Origin: Neptunitalea chrysea
GTDB taxonomy: Bacteria; Bacteroidota; Bacteroidia; Flavobacteriales; Flavobacteriaceae
Direction of reading: 5' to 3'
DNA length: 64,000 bases
NCBI RefSeq assembly: GCF_027924145.1
Contig: NZ_BRVP01000004.1
Span: 124,001 to 188,000 of the forward strand
Shown: piece after piece, positions 52,294 to 61,160 of the stretch
Numbering within the stretch: the stretch's first letter is position 1
Layout of the letters: every line of letters begins with the position of its first letter
Notes under the pieces: generated by a model
The model's input: the letters and a program-made list of their open reading frames with translations, nothing else
Databases searched by the model: none
Told to the model about the DNA's origin: nothing
Made by a program: the position numbers and the translations under genes

Positions 52294-53475
52294 TTGAATA
52301 AGGCTATTTTAAATAACAAAGTACAATCTTTTCTTAGTGAACACTTAACAGCTAATGTAACTTCTATATTGCTAAGCAAACCGTTATTTGGTGAGGTGAC
52401 GAATGCGGAATTGGTAGATCAGATAGAAGCAAAGAAGCGTACAGAAAAGAAGTTACCTTTATGGTTTGATACGAAAGGAATTTACTATCCAAATAAATTA
52501 AATATAGAGCAAACATCATCTGAACGTACGGCCTTGTACAAGGCTTCTTTGGTTTCAGGTAACAGTTTAATTGATATCACCGGAGGGTATGGTGTAGATG
52601 CATACTATTTTAGTAGAAATATAACTGAGGTAGTGCATTGTGAGATAAATGAATATTTAAGTGATATTGTAGATTATAATAGAGATCTTCTTAATGCTAA
52701 CAATATTACTTGTGTAAAAGGAGATGGTGTTGCATATTTAGAAAATACAATTACTTTTTTTGATTGGATTTATATAGATCCTTCTAGGCGTAATGACAAA
52801 AAGGGAAAAGTATTTATGTTATCTGATTGCTTACCGGATGTACCGAAACATTTAGAGCTACTTTTTTCTAAAACAAATAAGATACTTGTTAAAACGTCGC
52901 CGGTATTAGATATTTCTAAAGGTTTAGAGGAACTCACCAATGTGTTAGAAATACATATTGTAGCTGTTAATAATGAGGTAAAAGAATTACTATGGATATT
53001 GGAAAAAGATTTTACTGGTGTTCCTCAACTAGTAACAGTTAATTTAACGCATACTAAAAGAGAGGAATTTACATTTAGTTTAATGGCTGAACAAGGAGCG
53101 GTATCTACCTTTGCAGAACCACAGAAGTATTTGTATGAACCTAATGCAGCAATCTTAAAATCAGGGGCTTTTAAACTTATGGCAAGTCATTTTAAAGTCA
53201 ATAAATTGCATATGCATTCTCATTTGTATACTAGTAATGATTTAATAGACTTTCCTGGAAGAAGTTTTAGAATTGAAGAAGTTATTCGGTTTCAAAAGAA
53301 AGTGATTAAGCAACGTTTTCAGAATACAAAAGCTAATATTACCGCTAGAAACTTTCCTGATAAGCCAGATGTTTTTAAAAAGCAGTTTAAAATGAAGGAT
53401 GGTGGAGAGGTGTATCTGTTTTTAACTACTGATATGAATAATAAAAAAATAGTTATAGTAGCCAGTAAAGTTTAG
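52294..53475 (+). CDS. Class I SAM-dependent methyltransferase with THUMP-like domain
   Basis: 393 residues, starting with TTG 5 bases after the AI-2E stop; no ATG lies in a better position. The methyltransferase core shows YYPNKLNIEQTSSERTALYKA, the SAM-binding SLIDITGGYGVDAYYFS and the motif IYIDPSRRNDKKG, which is an N-P-P-like catalytic variant. A C-terminal part resembles the THUMP-like region of this Bacteroidota family. The target is probably RNA but is not known. It is in the same operon as its neighbours. Confidence 0.75.
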   Translation: MNKAILNNKVQSFLSEHLTANVTSILLSKPLFGEVTNAELVDQIEAKKRTEKKLPLWFDTKGIYYPNKLNIEQTSSERTALYKASLVSGNSLIDITGGYGVDAYYFSRNITEVVHCEINEYLSDIVDYNRDLLNANNITCVKGDGVAYLENTITFFDWIYIDPSRRNDKKGKVFMLSDCLPDVPKHLELLFSKTNKILVKTSPVLDISKGLEELTNVLEIHIVAVNNEVKELLWILEKDFTGVPQLVTVNLTHTKREEFTFSLMAEQGAVSTFAEPQKYLYEPNAAILKSGAFKLMASHFKVNKLHMHSHLYTSNDLIDFPGRSFRIEEVIRFQKKVIKQRFQNTKANITARNFPDKPDVFKKQFKMKDGGEVYLFLTTDMNNKKIVIVASKV

Positions 53476-53482
53476 AGCACCA

Positions 53483-54391
53483 ATGAAAAAGTTTTTAAAG
53501 AATATAGTTAGGGTTATTTTATTTCTTTTAATTATAGCTGCAGGAGTAATCTATTTTTATGTGCCTAGGTTGGTGATAGAAATGAAAAACCCTTTATTGT
53601 ATAAAGAGCGTCCGATAGATGTTACGTACTCTGAAGTTTTTCCAAATGGTGAGGAAGTTACTATTACATCGTATGACGGAATACTTTTAAATGGGTATTT
53701 TGTACCTGCAGAAAGAGATACCGCTAAGGGAACTATTATTTTGTTACATGGTATTAGAGATCATAAGGAGAGTTATGAGGAGCTTAGTAGTAAGTTAAGC
53801 AAAGAAGGATACAATACATTTGCATTGGATTTAAGAGCGCATGGTAAAAGCGAAGGGGAGTTTAATACCTATGGAGCTAAGGAGCGTAAAGATGTTAGTG
53901 CTGTGGTAGATTATTTAAAAGAGAAAGGCTATAAGAATATTGGTGTTTGGGGTCGATCATTAGGAGGTGCTATTGCTCTGCAAGCTTTAGGAAGCGATTA
54001 TAGATTGGGGTTTGGAGTGATTGAAAGTACCTTTTCTGATTTTAATACAGTGGTACATGATTATACAAAGTTATTTGTAGGGATAGATAGTTATCTGTTT
54101 TCAGACTTTTTGGTAAAAAGAGCAGGAGAAATAGGTGAGTTTGATCCTACGATAGTAAAACCGTTAGCATCTTGTAAACATATCAATCAACCGGTTTATA
54201 TGAGTCATGGTACGGCGGATGATAGAATTCCATTTACCAACGGACAACAAAACTTTAAGGCATTAGCAAGCGCGCAAAAGGAATTTGAAGCCATTCCTGG
54301 GGCAAACCATGGGAATGTATGGTATATTGCCGGAGATGCCCATTTTTATAAAATAATCAATTTCTTAAACAGTACTACCTCTAAAAAATAA
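53483..54391 (+). CDS. Alpha/beta hydrolase, membrane-anchored
   Basis: 302 residues. One N-terminal membrane segment (about 7-27) is followed by an alpha/beta-hydrolase fold: the oxyanion HG of TIILLHGIRDH, the nucleophile Ser159 in VWGRSLGGAI, an Asp in SHGTADDRIPF and the catalytic His in GANHGNVWY. The family hydrolyses esters or peptides; substrates vary. It starts 7 bases after the methyltransferase and ends before a terminator convergent with the glycerol operon. Confidence 0.82.
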   Translation: MKKFLKNIVRVILFLLIIAAGVIYFYVPRLVIEMKNPLLYKERPIDVTYSEVFPNGEEVTITSYDGILLNGYFVPAERDTAKGTIILLHGIRDHKESYEELSSKLSKEGYNTFALDLRAHGKSEGEFNTYGAKERKDVSAVVDYLKEKGYKNIGVWGRSLGGAIALQALGSDYRLGFGVIESTFSDFNTVVHDYTKLFVGIDSYLFSDFLVKRAGEIGEFDPTIVKPLASCKHINQPVYMSHGTADDRIPFTNGQQNFKALASAQKEFEAIPGANHGNVWYIAGDAHFYKIINFLNSTTSKK

Positions 54392-54414
54392 AAGCCACCC
54401 TGTTAAGGTGGCTT
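54392..54414. terminator. Bidirectional terminator between hydrolase and glp operon
   Basis: AAGCCACC at 54392-54399 pairs with GGTGGCTT at 54407-54414 around a 7-nt loop. Leftward it is followed by T and A rich sequence. Confidence 0.78.
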
Positions 54415-54435
54415 CTAATACATTTCAAATTAAAC

Positions 54436-55218
54436 CTAAAACAAATTCACTGCTACTTGCATAGCACCGTATTTTTGTAAAGGATTCCACATTGCTGTGG
54501 CAGACACAGGTAAAGTTACTTTATCAAGAATATTTAAATCTCTGTTATATACTAATCCAACATTATTTATGCTACTCTTGTCCCCGTAAAAATTACTTTC
54601 GTCTATGTCATTTGCAAAAGAGAAAACTCCTCCAACAAATGCACTTAAAGACCAATTAGTTTCTTTTCTCAAAGTATATGATGCTTCAACATAATTAGAG
54701 AAGGCATTTTTCAATTCTCCGTTTTCGTCCATATAGGTATCTCTACCTTGAATTATAGTACTCCATGATAATTTCAATGGTATTTTCTGAAACTGATGTG
54801 CAAGTGTAACATCTATAAAGTGAGATGTTTTACTTATATCATAGTTGAAAATTTCAGCATCAGGATACGCACTATAGTTGTTAATATCCCATATAGCTAA
54901 AGACCATCCGCCTGTGGCATAGGATATGTAATAATCAAATTCATGATAGTCTCCGTTGAAACCTGAACCACCCCATAAACCAGCTTTGAATTTACCGTTT
55001 TTAGAGGTATAGTTTACGTCACCTGCCGTCATTGGCGCATCAGTAACACGGTATCCTCTCCAAAGGTGCATGTTTTTAACCTGTAGATTAAAATTAAATG
55101 GTTTGTAAGTATTCATAGTTTCGGAAGGTATAGAATCCGAAATCGTTTGAGAATTTGACTGTGAGAATCCTACACTAGTCCCCAATATTAAAATGGCTAT
55201 ATATACTAATTTTTTCAT
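54436..55218 (-). CDS. Outer-membrane beta-barrel-like protein of the glycerol operon
   Basis: 260 residues. A signal peptide (MKKLVYIAILILGTSVGFSQ) is followed by a long run of amphipathic beta strands with many Trp, Tyr and Gly residues (KNMHLWRGYRVTD, AGLWGGSGFNGDYHEFDYY), and the last residue is Phe (VAVNLF), as in many outer-membrane barrels. No named family was recognised. It is the last gene of the glpD-glpK-glpF group, 21 bases after glpF, so a porin for glycerol or a related polyol is a good hypothesis. Confidence 0.65.
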   Translation of the reverse strand: MKKLVYIAILILGTSVGFSQSNSQTISDSIPSETMNTYKPFNFNLQVKNMHLWRGYRVTDAPMTAGDVNYTSKNGKFKAGLWGGSGFNGDYHEFDYYISYATGGWSLAIWDINNYSAYPDAEIFNYDISKTSHFIDVTLAHQFQKIPLKLSWSTIIQGRDTYMDENGELKNAFSNYVEASYTLRKETNWSLSAFVGGVFSFANDIDESNFYGDKSSINNVGLVYNRDLNILDKVTLPVSATAMWNPLQKYGAMQVAVNLF

Positions 55219-55239
55219 GAGTTTATTTATTAGTGTGAA

Positions 55240-55971
55240 TTAAGAAAGTGCTAAAAATAAATAAGCAGCTATGGCTCCCCCAATAATAGGGCCAACCACA
55301 GGAATCCAAGCATATCCCCAACCTCCGTCTGTTTTACCTTTAATAGGTAATATAGCATGCATTATTCTAGGTCCTAAATCTCTTGCAGGATTTATAGCAT
55401 ATCCGGTAGTACCACCTAATGATAAACCAATAGCCCAAACTACAAATGAAACTGGGATGGCTCCTATAGAACCTAAACCTACTTTAGTACCGCTAGCATC
55501 ACTAATTTCTGCTCCAGTGAAGTAGAATACACAAATGATAAGTACAAATGTTCCTAAAATTTCACTAATAAGGTTTCTAGTTACATTTGGAATTGCTGGA
55601 GCAGTACAAAATACGGCTCTTTTTGCTCCTCCATCTTCCGTAGCATCAAAATGATCTTTATACATCATATACACTAAGGTTGAGCCTAACATAGCTCCTA
55701 AAAATTCTCCACCTAAATAAGTCGGTACGTCAGCCCATTGGAATTTTCCGGCAATTGCTAAAGCTATTGTAACAGCAGGGTTTAAATGTGCTCCACTGTA
55801 AGGGCCTGCAACTACAACCCCTACAAATACAGCTAATGCCCAACCTGTTGTTATTACGATCCAGCCACTATTTTGGCCTATTGCTTTATTTAAACTAACA
55901 TTGGCTACAACTCCTCCTCCCAAAAGAATTAAAAGCCCTGTCCCTAATATTTCTGCTATAAATGGTGTCAT
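55240..55971 (-). CDS. glpF: Glycerol facilitator / aquaglyceroporin (MIP family)
   Basis: 243 residues. Both asparagine-proline-alanine motifs are present: NPA at 64-66 (GAHLNPAVT) and NPA at 194-196 (GYAINPARDLGP), with Arg197 and Asp198 of the selectivity region; an Asp after the second motif is a mark of glycerol-conducting members. Six hydrophobic helices are visible. It carries glycerol across the inner membrane for GlpK. It follows glpK by 21 bases in the leftward glp operon. Confidence 0.92.
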   Translation of the reverse strand: MTPFIAEILGTGLLILLGGGVVANVSLNKAIGQNSGWIVITTGWALAVFVGVVVAGPYSGAHLNPAVTIALAIAGKFQWADVPTYLGGEFLGAMLGSTLVYMMYKDHFDATEDGGAKRAVFCTAPAIPNVTRNLISEILGTFVLIICVFYFTGAEISDASGTKVGLGSIGAIPVSFVVWAIGLSLGGTTGYAINPARDLGPRIMHAILPIKGKTDGGWGYAWIPVVGPIIGGAIAAYLFLALS

Positions 55972-55992
55972 CTCTTTTCTAAATATTAATTA

Positions 55993-57492
55993 TTATTCTT
56001 CGTCGTTACTCCAGGCTTGTAAAGCTTTAATAGCTCTGTACCAACCTTTAATTCCTTCATTAATTGGTTCTCTGTCTTCGGTAGGATGGAATTGTACATC
56101 TTCTTCCCATATATCCTGAATTTCATCCATACTATCCCAGTATCCAACTGCCAAACCGGCTAAATAAGCAGCACCTAATGCGGTGGTTTCTGTTACTTTA
56201 GGACGAATAGTAGTAACGTCTAATACGTCTGACTGAAACTGCATAAGCATATCATTTACAGTAGCTCCTCCATCAACACGTAGTTCTTTAATGTCTATTT
56301 CAGAGTCTGCGTGCATAGCCTCAAGAATATCCATTGTTTGGTAGGCAATTGCTTCTAATGAAGCTCTGGCAATATGAGCATCGGTAGTACCTCTTGTAAT
56401 TCCGAAGATAGTACCTTTAGAGCTTTGGTTCCAATAAGGTGCTCCTAAACCGGCAAACGCAGGAATAAAATATACACCGTCTGTAGATTCTACAGAAGCA
56501 GCAAGTTTCTCTACTTCACCAGATTTTACAATAATACCTAAACCATCTCTTAGCCATTGTACTACAGCACCACCAATAAAGATACTTCCTTCTAAGCAGT
56601 ATTCTGTTTTTCCGTTGATACGCCATGCAACAGAGGTAAGAAGGTTATTTTTAGAAATAATTGGTTTTTCACCAATGTTCATTAACATAAAGCAACCGGT
56701 ACCGTAGGTGTTTTTAACCATTCCTTTTTTGGTACACATTTGTCCGAATAATGCGGCCATTTGGTCTCCTGCGATACCAGCAATCGGAATTTTAGAAGCA
56801 AAAACAGTTGTTTTAGTATATCCGTATACTTCACTAGAGTCTTTTACCTCTGGTAACATGTTTTTAGGAATGTTGAACAATTCTAATAATTCATCATCCC
56901 AATCCATTGTGTGAATGTTGAATAACAATGTTCTACATGCATTTGTTACATCGGTAACATGCAGTTCACCTTTGGTGAAGTTCCATATTAACCAAGTATC
57001 CATAGTACCCATTACAAGGTCACCTGCTTCCGCTTTTTCTCTGGCACCTTCTACATTATCAAGAATCCATTTAACTTTGGTTCCTGAGAAATATGAATCG
57101 ATAACCAGTCCTGTTTTTTGTTGGATTAATTCTGTTTTACCAGCAGCCTTTAATTCTTCGCAATATTTAGCCGTTCTTTTGTCTTGCCAAACTATTGCGT
57201 TGTAGATAGGGGACCCAGTTTTTCTGTCCCATACCACTACCGTTTCGCGCTGATTGGTAATACCGATAGATGCAATATTAGTACCATTTAATCCTTTTTT
57301 AGTGGTTGCCTCTGCGGCAACACCAGCTTGTGTAGACCATATTTCAAGTGGGTCATGTTCAACCCATCCTGGTTTGGGGAAATATTGGGTAAATTCTTTT
57401 TGAGCAACTGAGACAATTTCTCCTTTTTTGTTAAACAAAATAGCTCTGGAACTCGTAGTTCCTTGATCTAGAGCCATTATATACTCTTTCAT
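55993..57492 (-). CDS. glpK: Glycerol kinase
   Basis: 499 residues, standard GlpK length. The ATP-binding [14 protein letters not shown] motif is at about 6-19, [12 protein letters not shown] and the late [18 protein letters not shown] (FGGY signature 2) follow. It phosphorylates glycerol to glycerol 3-phosphate. It lies between glpD (79 bases upstream) and glpF (21 bases downstream) in a leftward operon controlled by the region at 59177-59217. Confidence 0.95.
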   Translation of the reverse strand: MKEYIMALDQGTTSSRAILFNKKGEIVSVAQKEFTQYFPKPGWVEHDPLEIWSTQAGVAAEATTKKGLNGTNIASIGITNQRETVVVWDRKTGSPIYNAIVWQDKRTAKYCEELKAAGKTELIQQKTGLVIDSYFSGTKVKWILDNVEGAREKAEAGDLVMGTMDTWLIWNFTKGELHVTDVTNACRTLLFNIHTMDWDDELLELFNIPKNMLPEVKDSSEVYGYTKTTVFASKIPIAGIAGDQMAALFGQMCTKKGMVKNTYGTGCFMLMNIGEKPIISKNNLLTSVAWRINGKTEYCLEGSIFIGGAVVQWLRDGLGIIVKSGEVEKLAASVESTDGVYFIPAFAGLGAPYWNQSSKGTIFGITRGTTDAHIARASLEAIAYQTMDILEAMHADSEIDIKELRVDGGATVNDMLMQFQSDVLDVTTIRPKVTETTALGAAYLAGLAVGYWDSMDEIQDIWEEDVQFHPTEDREPINEGIKGWYRAIKALQAWSNDEE

Positions 57493-57571
57493 AATTACGC
57501 TAAATTTAGTATAGGCTTCCTTGCTGAATAAATTTCAAGCCTACTGGTTAAACAAATTTATAAGTGGTTTA

Positions 57572-59152
57572 TTAGCTAGCATATCGTAAAGAATAATGCT
57601 TAGCGATTTTTGTAAATTTCTGTATTTGATCTTTTTTCCATGCTTCATCATAACCGAGTTCTGTCATTAGAATTTCGGCTACTTTTGGAGCCATTTCTAT
57701 AGCTGCATCAGCATCTAAAAAGAGAGCTCTTACTCGTCTTGCTAAAATGTCTTCAACTGTTCTGGCAAGTTCATATCGAACAGCCCAAACAACTTCGGCT
57801 TCAACATAAGGTAAATTAGGGTGTAGTTTAGTGCCTAGTTCGGTGTTTTCTTTAATCAACTGGTGGATTTCTTTTTGATCGGTACCATAAATGTACAAAT
57901 GATCTGACCAGTCGGTTGTTTGAGTTGAACCATGAATAGGCAAGTGAGCTGTTTTACAAGGTTTCTGTGGTAATAGATTAATTTCCATTAATTTATCTAC
58001 CGTATCTTGAGCCATTCTTCTAAAGGTTGTCCATTTTCCTCCGGTTATAGTTACTAATCCAGAGTCTGACACTATAATTTTATGACTTCTTGAGATTTCT
58101 TTTGTTTTTTCTGAACCATCTTTTGGTGCAGCCAACGGACGTAAACCAGCGAATATACTTAGTACATCTTCTCGGGTTACAGTTTTAGTAAGATAGTTGT
58201 TGGCAGTATTAAGAATAAATTCAATTTCTTCTTCTAGTGCAGTTGGTTCTAAACTATGTTCGTTTAAAAGAGTATCTGTAGTACCTACTACTACTTTATC
58301 ATGCCATGGCACAAGGAATAATACACGTCCATCATCTGTTTTAGGAATCATGATGGCATCTTTACCCGGTAGAAACGATTTGTCTAACACCAAGTGAACA
58401 CCCTGGCTAGGGCGAACCATGTTTTTGGCGTTTGGATTATCCATTTTTAAAATGTCATCAGTGAAGATTCCTGTGGCATTTACAACAGCTTTTGCTTTTA
58501 GAGTGTAGGTTTTTCCGGTTTCATTATCTTTCGCAGTAATACCATCTACAGTACCAGCCCCGTCTTTTGTAATATTCTCTACTTTAAAGTGGTTTAATAC
58601 GGTAGCTCCCTGTTCTATACATGTTTGAGCTACGTTTACCGCTAGTCTCGAATCGTCAAACTGTCCGTCATGATAAACTACCCCGCCTTTAAGTTTAGAA
58701 GGTTTAACTGTACTAATACGCTTAATGGTTTCGTTTTTACCAATATGTAACGATTTACCTAAACTAAGTTTTCCTGCTAAAAAATCGTATACTTTTAAAC
58801 CTACAGTGTAGAAAACACCATCCCACCAACTATAATTTGGTATTATAAAGGATTGGTCTTTAGCTAAATGTGCTGCATTTTTTAACAGAAGCCCTCTTTC
58901 GTATAGAGCTTCTTTCACAAGGTCTACATTTCCTTGTGCTAAGTACCTAACCCCTCCATGCACAAGTTTAGTACTTCTGCTAGAGGTTCCTTTTGCAAAA
59001 TCTTCCATTTCTAGTAACAAGGTTTTAAAGCCTCTTGTTACACTGTCAAGAGCAACACCTAAACCCGTTGCTCCACCGCCAATTACGATGACATCCCAGT
59101 TAGAATTGGTTTCTAATTCTTTTGTTAAGGATGTTCTGTTATATGTTTTCAC
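57572..59152 (-). CDS. glpD: Aerobic glycerol-3-phosphate dehydrogenase
   Basis: 526 residues. The FAD-binding motif VIVIGGGATGLGVALDS lies at about 20-36, followed by GTSSRSTKLVHGGVRYL, a signature of the GlpD family; a C-terminal cap domain completes it. The enzyme oxidises glycerol 3-phosphate to dihydroxyacetone phosphate and passes electrons to the quinone pool at the membrane. It is the first gene of the glp operon, 34 bases downstream of a good promoter. Confidence 0.94.
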   Translation of the reverse strand: MKTYNRTSLTKELETNSNWDVIVIGGGATGLGVALDSVTRGFKTLLLEMEDFAKGTSSRSTKLVHGGVRYLAQGNVDLVKEALYERGLLLKNAAHLAKDQSFIIPNYSWWDGVFYTVGLKVYDFLAGKLSLGKSLHIGKNETIKRISTVKPSKLKGGVVYHDGQFDDSRLAVNVAQTCIEQGATVLNHFKVENITKDGAGTVDGITAKDNETGKTYTLKAKAVVNATGIFTDDILKMDNPNAKNMVRPSQGVHLVLDKSFLPGKDAIMIPKTDDGRVLFLVPWHDKVVVGTTDTLLNEHSLEPTALEEEIEFILNTANNYLTKTVTREDVLSIFAGLRPLAAPKDGSEKTKEISRSHKIIVSDSGLVTITGGKWTTFRRMAQDTVDKLMEINLLPQKPCKTAHLPIHGSTQTTDWSDHLYIYGTDQKEIHQLIKENTELGTKLHPNLPYVEAEVVWAVRYELARTVEDILARRVRALFLDADAAIEMAPKVAEILMTELGYDEAWKKDQIQKFTKIAKHYSLRYAS

Positions 59153-59176
59153 TTTTGAAAAGTTTTATTAAGTTTC

Positions 59177-59190
59177 ATTTGATTTCAAAT
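59177..59190. promoter_or_regulatory. Palindrome over the glpD promoter
   Basis: ATTTGA-TT-TCAAAT overlaps the -7 box of the glpD promoter. It could be an operator for the divergent GlpR-type regulator. Confidence 0.45.
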
Positions 59191-59217
59191 GTAGTGTATA
59201 AAATTAATATTCCAAAA
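59186..59217 (-). promoter_or_regulatory. Promoter of the glpDKF operon
   Basis: Read leftward, TTTTG (59217-59213), a 19-base spacer and TACATTTG (59193-59186) fit TTTG-N19-TAnnTTTG exactly. The transcript would start some 6-8 bases further left. Confidence 0.75.
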
Positions 59218-59350
59218 TAAAATCATATAAAAATGTTATATTTAGAAAATTAATGGTGTTTTTTTAAGATACTCATAATGATGTTAACAGCTTGTTTCTA
59301 TTAGTTATGCTGCTTTTGTAAAGGTTTTTAGGGGTGTTTACAGATTTTAG

Positions 59351-59381
59351 TTTCGTTATGTTTCGTTTTTGTTTCTGTTGG
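59351..59381. promoter_or_regulatory. Phased TTTCGTT repeats upstream of glpR
   Basis: TTTCGTTATG (59351-59360) and TTTCGTTTTT (59361-59370) repeat with a 10-bp period, and TTTCTGTTGG (59372) follows as a weaker third unit. They overlap the -33 region of the glpR promoter. This kind of phased direct repeat is known as a DeoR-family operator. Confidence 0.5.
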
Positions 59382-59399
59382 TTAACTTTAATATATTTG
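59368..59399 (+). promoter_or_regulatory. Promoter of the GlpR-like regulator gene
   Basis: TTTG at 59368-59371, a 20-base spacer and TATATTTG at 59392-59399 fit the Bacteroidota promoter pattern. Transcription would begin at about 59405, after the ATG at 59401. Confidence 0.65.
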
Positions 59400-59415
59400 T
59401 ATGAATAGAATTATT

Positions 59416-60171
59416 ATGAAAAGGCATCAAGTCATTTTAAATAAAATAGAAGAAGAAAAATATGTAGAAGTAGCTGTGCTATGTAAAGAGTTGAATGTAT
59501 CAGCGGTAACTATTCGGAAGGATTTGAAATTTCTAGAAGAAAAGGGATTGTTGTACAGAACGCATGGAGGTGCTTCTTTTGAAAATCCGTATATAAGTGA
59601 CCGTTCTGTAAATGAAAAGGAGAAGATAAGAGTAGATGAAAAATCTAATATTGCAGAGGAAGCTGCCAGACGTATTACAGAACATGATTCTATTTTAATT
59701 GCCTCGGGTACTACTGTGCAGGCTTTGGCCAGAGCTATAGAAATTAAAGAGAAGCTAACCGTAATCACGGCCTCTTTGAATGTGGCTTTAGAGTTGATAA
59801 GGTATAAGTATATTGATGTATTGCAGTTGGGAGGGTATGTTAGGCATAGTTCATCGTCTGTAGTTGGTAATCAGGCGTCGGTTATTCTTGATAATATTTC
59901 ATGTAGTAAGTTGTTTTTAGGAGTAGATGGGATAGATTTAGAGTATGGCTTGAGTACTACTCATTTAGAAGAAGCTCAATTGAATCAAAAAATGTTGAAA
60001 TCGGCACAGCGTACTATAGTCTTAGCAGATTCTTCTAAATTTGGGAAAAAGAGTTTTGGCAGAATTTGTAGTCTAGATGAAATAGACGAGATAATAACTG
60101 ATAAAGGGATTAATAAATCGATTCTTCCATATCTTGAGGAGAAGGGAATAGCTGTAACCATTGTAGATTAG
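59416..60171 (+). CDS. glpR: DeoR-family regulator, GlpR-like
   Basis: 251 residues from the ATG at 59416 (MKRHQVILNKIEEEKYVEV), chosen because the predicted transcript starts after the in-frame ATG at 59401; the earlier codon remains possible. The DeoR helix-turn-helix is VAVLCKELNVSAVTIRKDLKFLEEKGLLYRTHGGA, the usual HTH plus wing. The sugar-phosphate-sensing domain follows (ASGTTVQALARAI, ITASLNVALELI, LADSSKFGKKS). Divergent from glpDKF, it likely represses that operon until glycerol 3-phosphate binds. The 50-residue gene 60176 follows after 4 bases. Confidence 0.82.
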   Translation: MKRHQVILNKIEEEKYVEVAVLCKELNVSAVTIRKDLKFLEEKGLLYRTHGGASFENPYISDRSVNEKEKIRVDEKSNIAEEAARRITEHDSILIASGTTVQALARAIEIKEKLTVITASLNVALELIRYKYIDVLQLGGYVRHSSSSVVGNQASVILDNISCSKLFLGVDGIDLEYGLSTTHLEEAQLNQKMLKSAQRTIVLADSSKFGKKSFGRICSLDEIDEIITDKGINKSILPYLEEKGIAVTIVD

Positions 60172-60175
60172 TAAT

Positions 60176-60328
60176 ATGAAGACATTTTATTCTTTAGTAG
60201 GGTTTGCCGTATTTTGTATTGTCTGTCTTTTCTTACTAACATTATTTGGTGTTTACTTTGCACTTTCGATACCTTTATTAATACTTATCTTTATTATGAT
60301 ATCAGAATTAGTGAAGAAATATTGTTAG
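60176..60328 (+). CDS. Small membrane protein, 50 aa
   Basis: ATG 60176 to TAG 60328 encodes a product that is almost all hydrophobic (VGFAVFCIVCLFLLTLFGVYF, then LSIPLLILIFIMI) and ends SELVKKYC. Two transmembrane helices joined by a short turn are likely. It starts 4 bases after glpR, so it may be cotranscribed. The family is unknown; composition and position support a real gene. Confidence 0.55.
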   Translation: MKTFYSLVGFAVFCIVCLFLLTLFGVYFALSIPLLILIFIMISELVKKYC

Positions 60329-60414
60329 TATACATATTGTATGAAGGTTACTTTTTAACTTAGTTTTAATACTTATTTAGGATATATCGTAAGTTTTAAA
60401 CGATAAATAATTTT

Positions 60415-60422
60415 TAGCTTTG
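60415..60422 (+). promoter_or_regulatory. -7 promoter box of carbonic anhydrase gene
   Basis: TAGCTTTG matches TAnnTTTG and lies 31 bases before the GTG start. A TTTT at 60394 is a weak -33 candidate. Confidence 0.5.
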
Positions 60423-60453
60423 AAAATTATTAGAAACGTAAATTTAATTAGCT

Positions 60454-61080
60454 GTGGATATAAAGAGTATATTTGAGAAAAATAAAACTTGGGTTCAAGA
60501 AAAATTACAAACAGATAGTAATTTTTTTAATGAACTAGCTAAAGGGCAAAGTCCTGAAATTCTTTATATCGGTTGTTCAGATAGTAGAGTTACAGCGGAA
60601 GAGTTAATGGGGATATCTTCAGGGGAAGCTTTTGTGCATAGAAATATAGCGAATATGGTTCCTAATACCGATTTAAATGCTATGTCTGTTATCAATTATG
60701 CAGTATCTCATTTAAAAGTGAAGCATGTTGTGGTGTGTGGTCATTACAATTGCGGAGGTGTTAAAGCAGCTATGCAGTCAGAAGATTTAGGGTTGTTAAA
60801 TCCTTGGTTACGTAACATACGTGATGTGTATAGATTGCATAAAGATGAGTTGAATGCTATTGAAGATCAAACGGAAAAATACAATCGTTTGGTAGAGTTA
60901 AATGTTCAAGAGCAATGTGTAAACGTCTTGAAAACGGCAGATGTACAAAAAGCTGTAAAAGAAAGAGAGATCACTGTACATGGTTGGGTGTTTGATTTAC
61001 ATACTGGAAACTTGATTGACTTGAACATCAACTTTGAGAAGATACTAAATGAGATTCGTGAAATTTATAGATTAGGCTAA
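60454..61080 (+). CDS. Beta-carbonic anhydrase
   Basis: 208 residues from a GTG start. Zinc ligands and the active dyad are visible: Cys41, Asp43 and Arg45 in IGCSDSRVTAEE, and His97 and Cys100 in VVCGHYNCGGVK. It interconverts carbon dioxide and bicarbonate. The length is normal for the family. It has its own promoter box and lies downstream of the glpR unit. Confidence 0.92.
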   Translation: MDIKSIFEKNKTWVQEKLQTDSNFFNELAKGQSPEILYIGCSDSRVTAEELMGISSGEAFVHRNIANMVPNTDLNAMSVINYAVSHLKVKHVVVCGHYNCGGVKAAMQSEDLGLLNPWLRNIRDVYRLHKDELNAIEDQTEKYNRLVELNVQEQCVNVLKTADVQKAVKEREITVHGWVFDLHTGNLIDLNINFEKILNEIREIYRLG

Positions 61081-61160
61081 TAGGTAATTATTAGTTTTTT
61101 CTTTTTATATTAATTTAGATTAAACTTCTTTTCTTAAAAGAAAAAAGTATATACTGAGAG

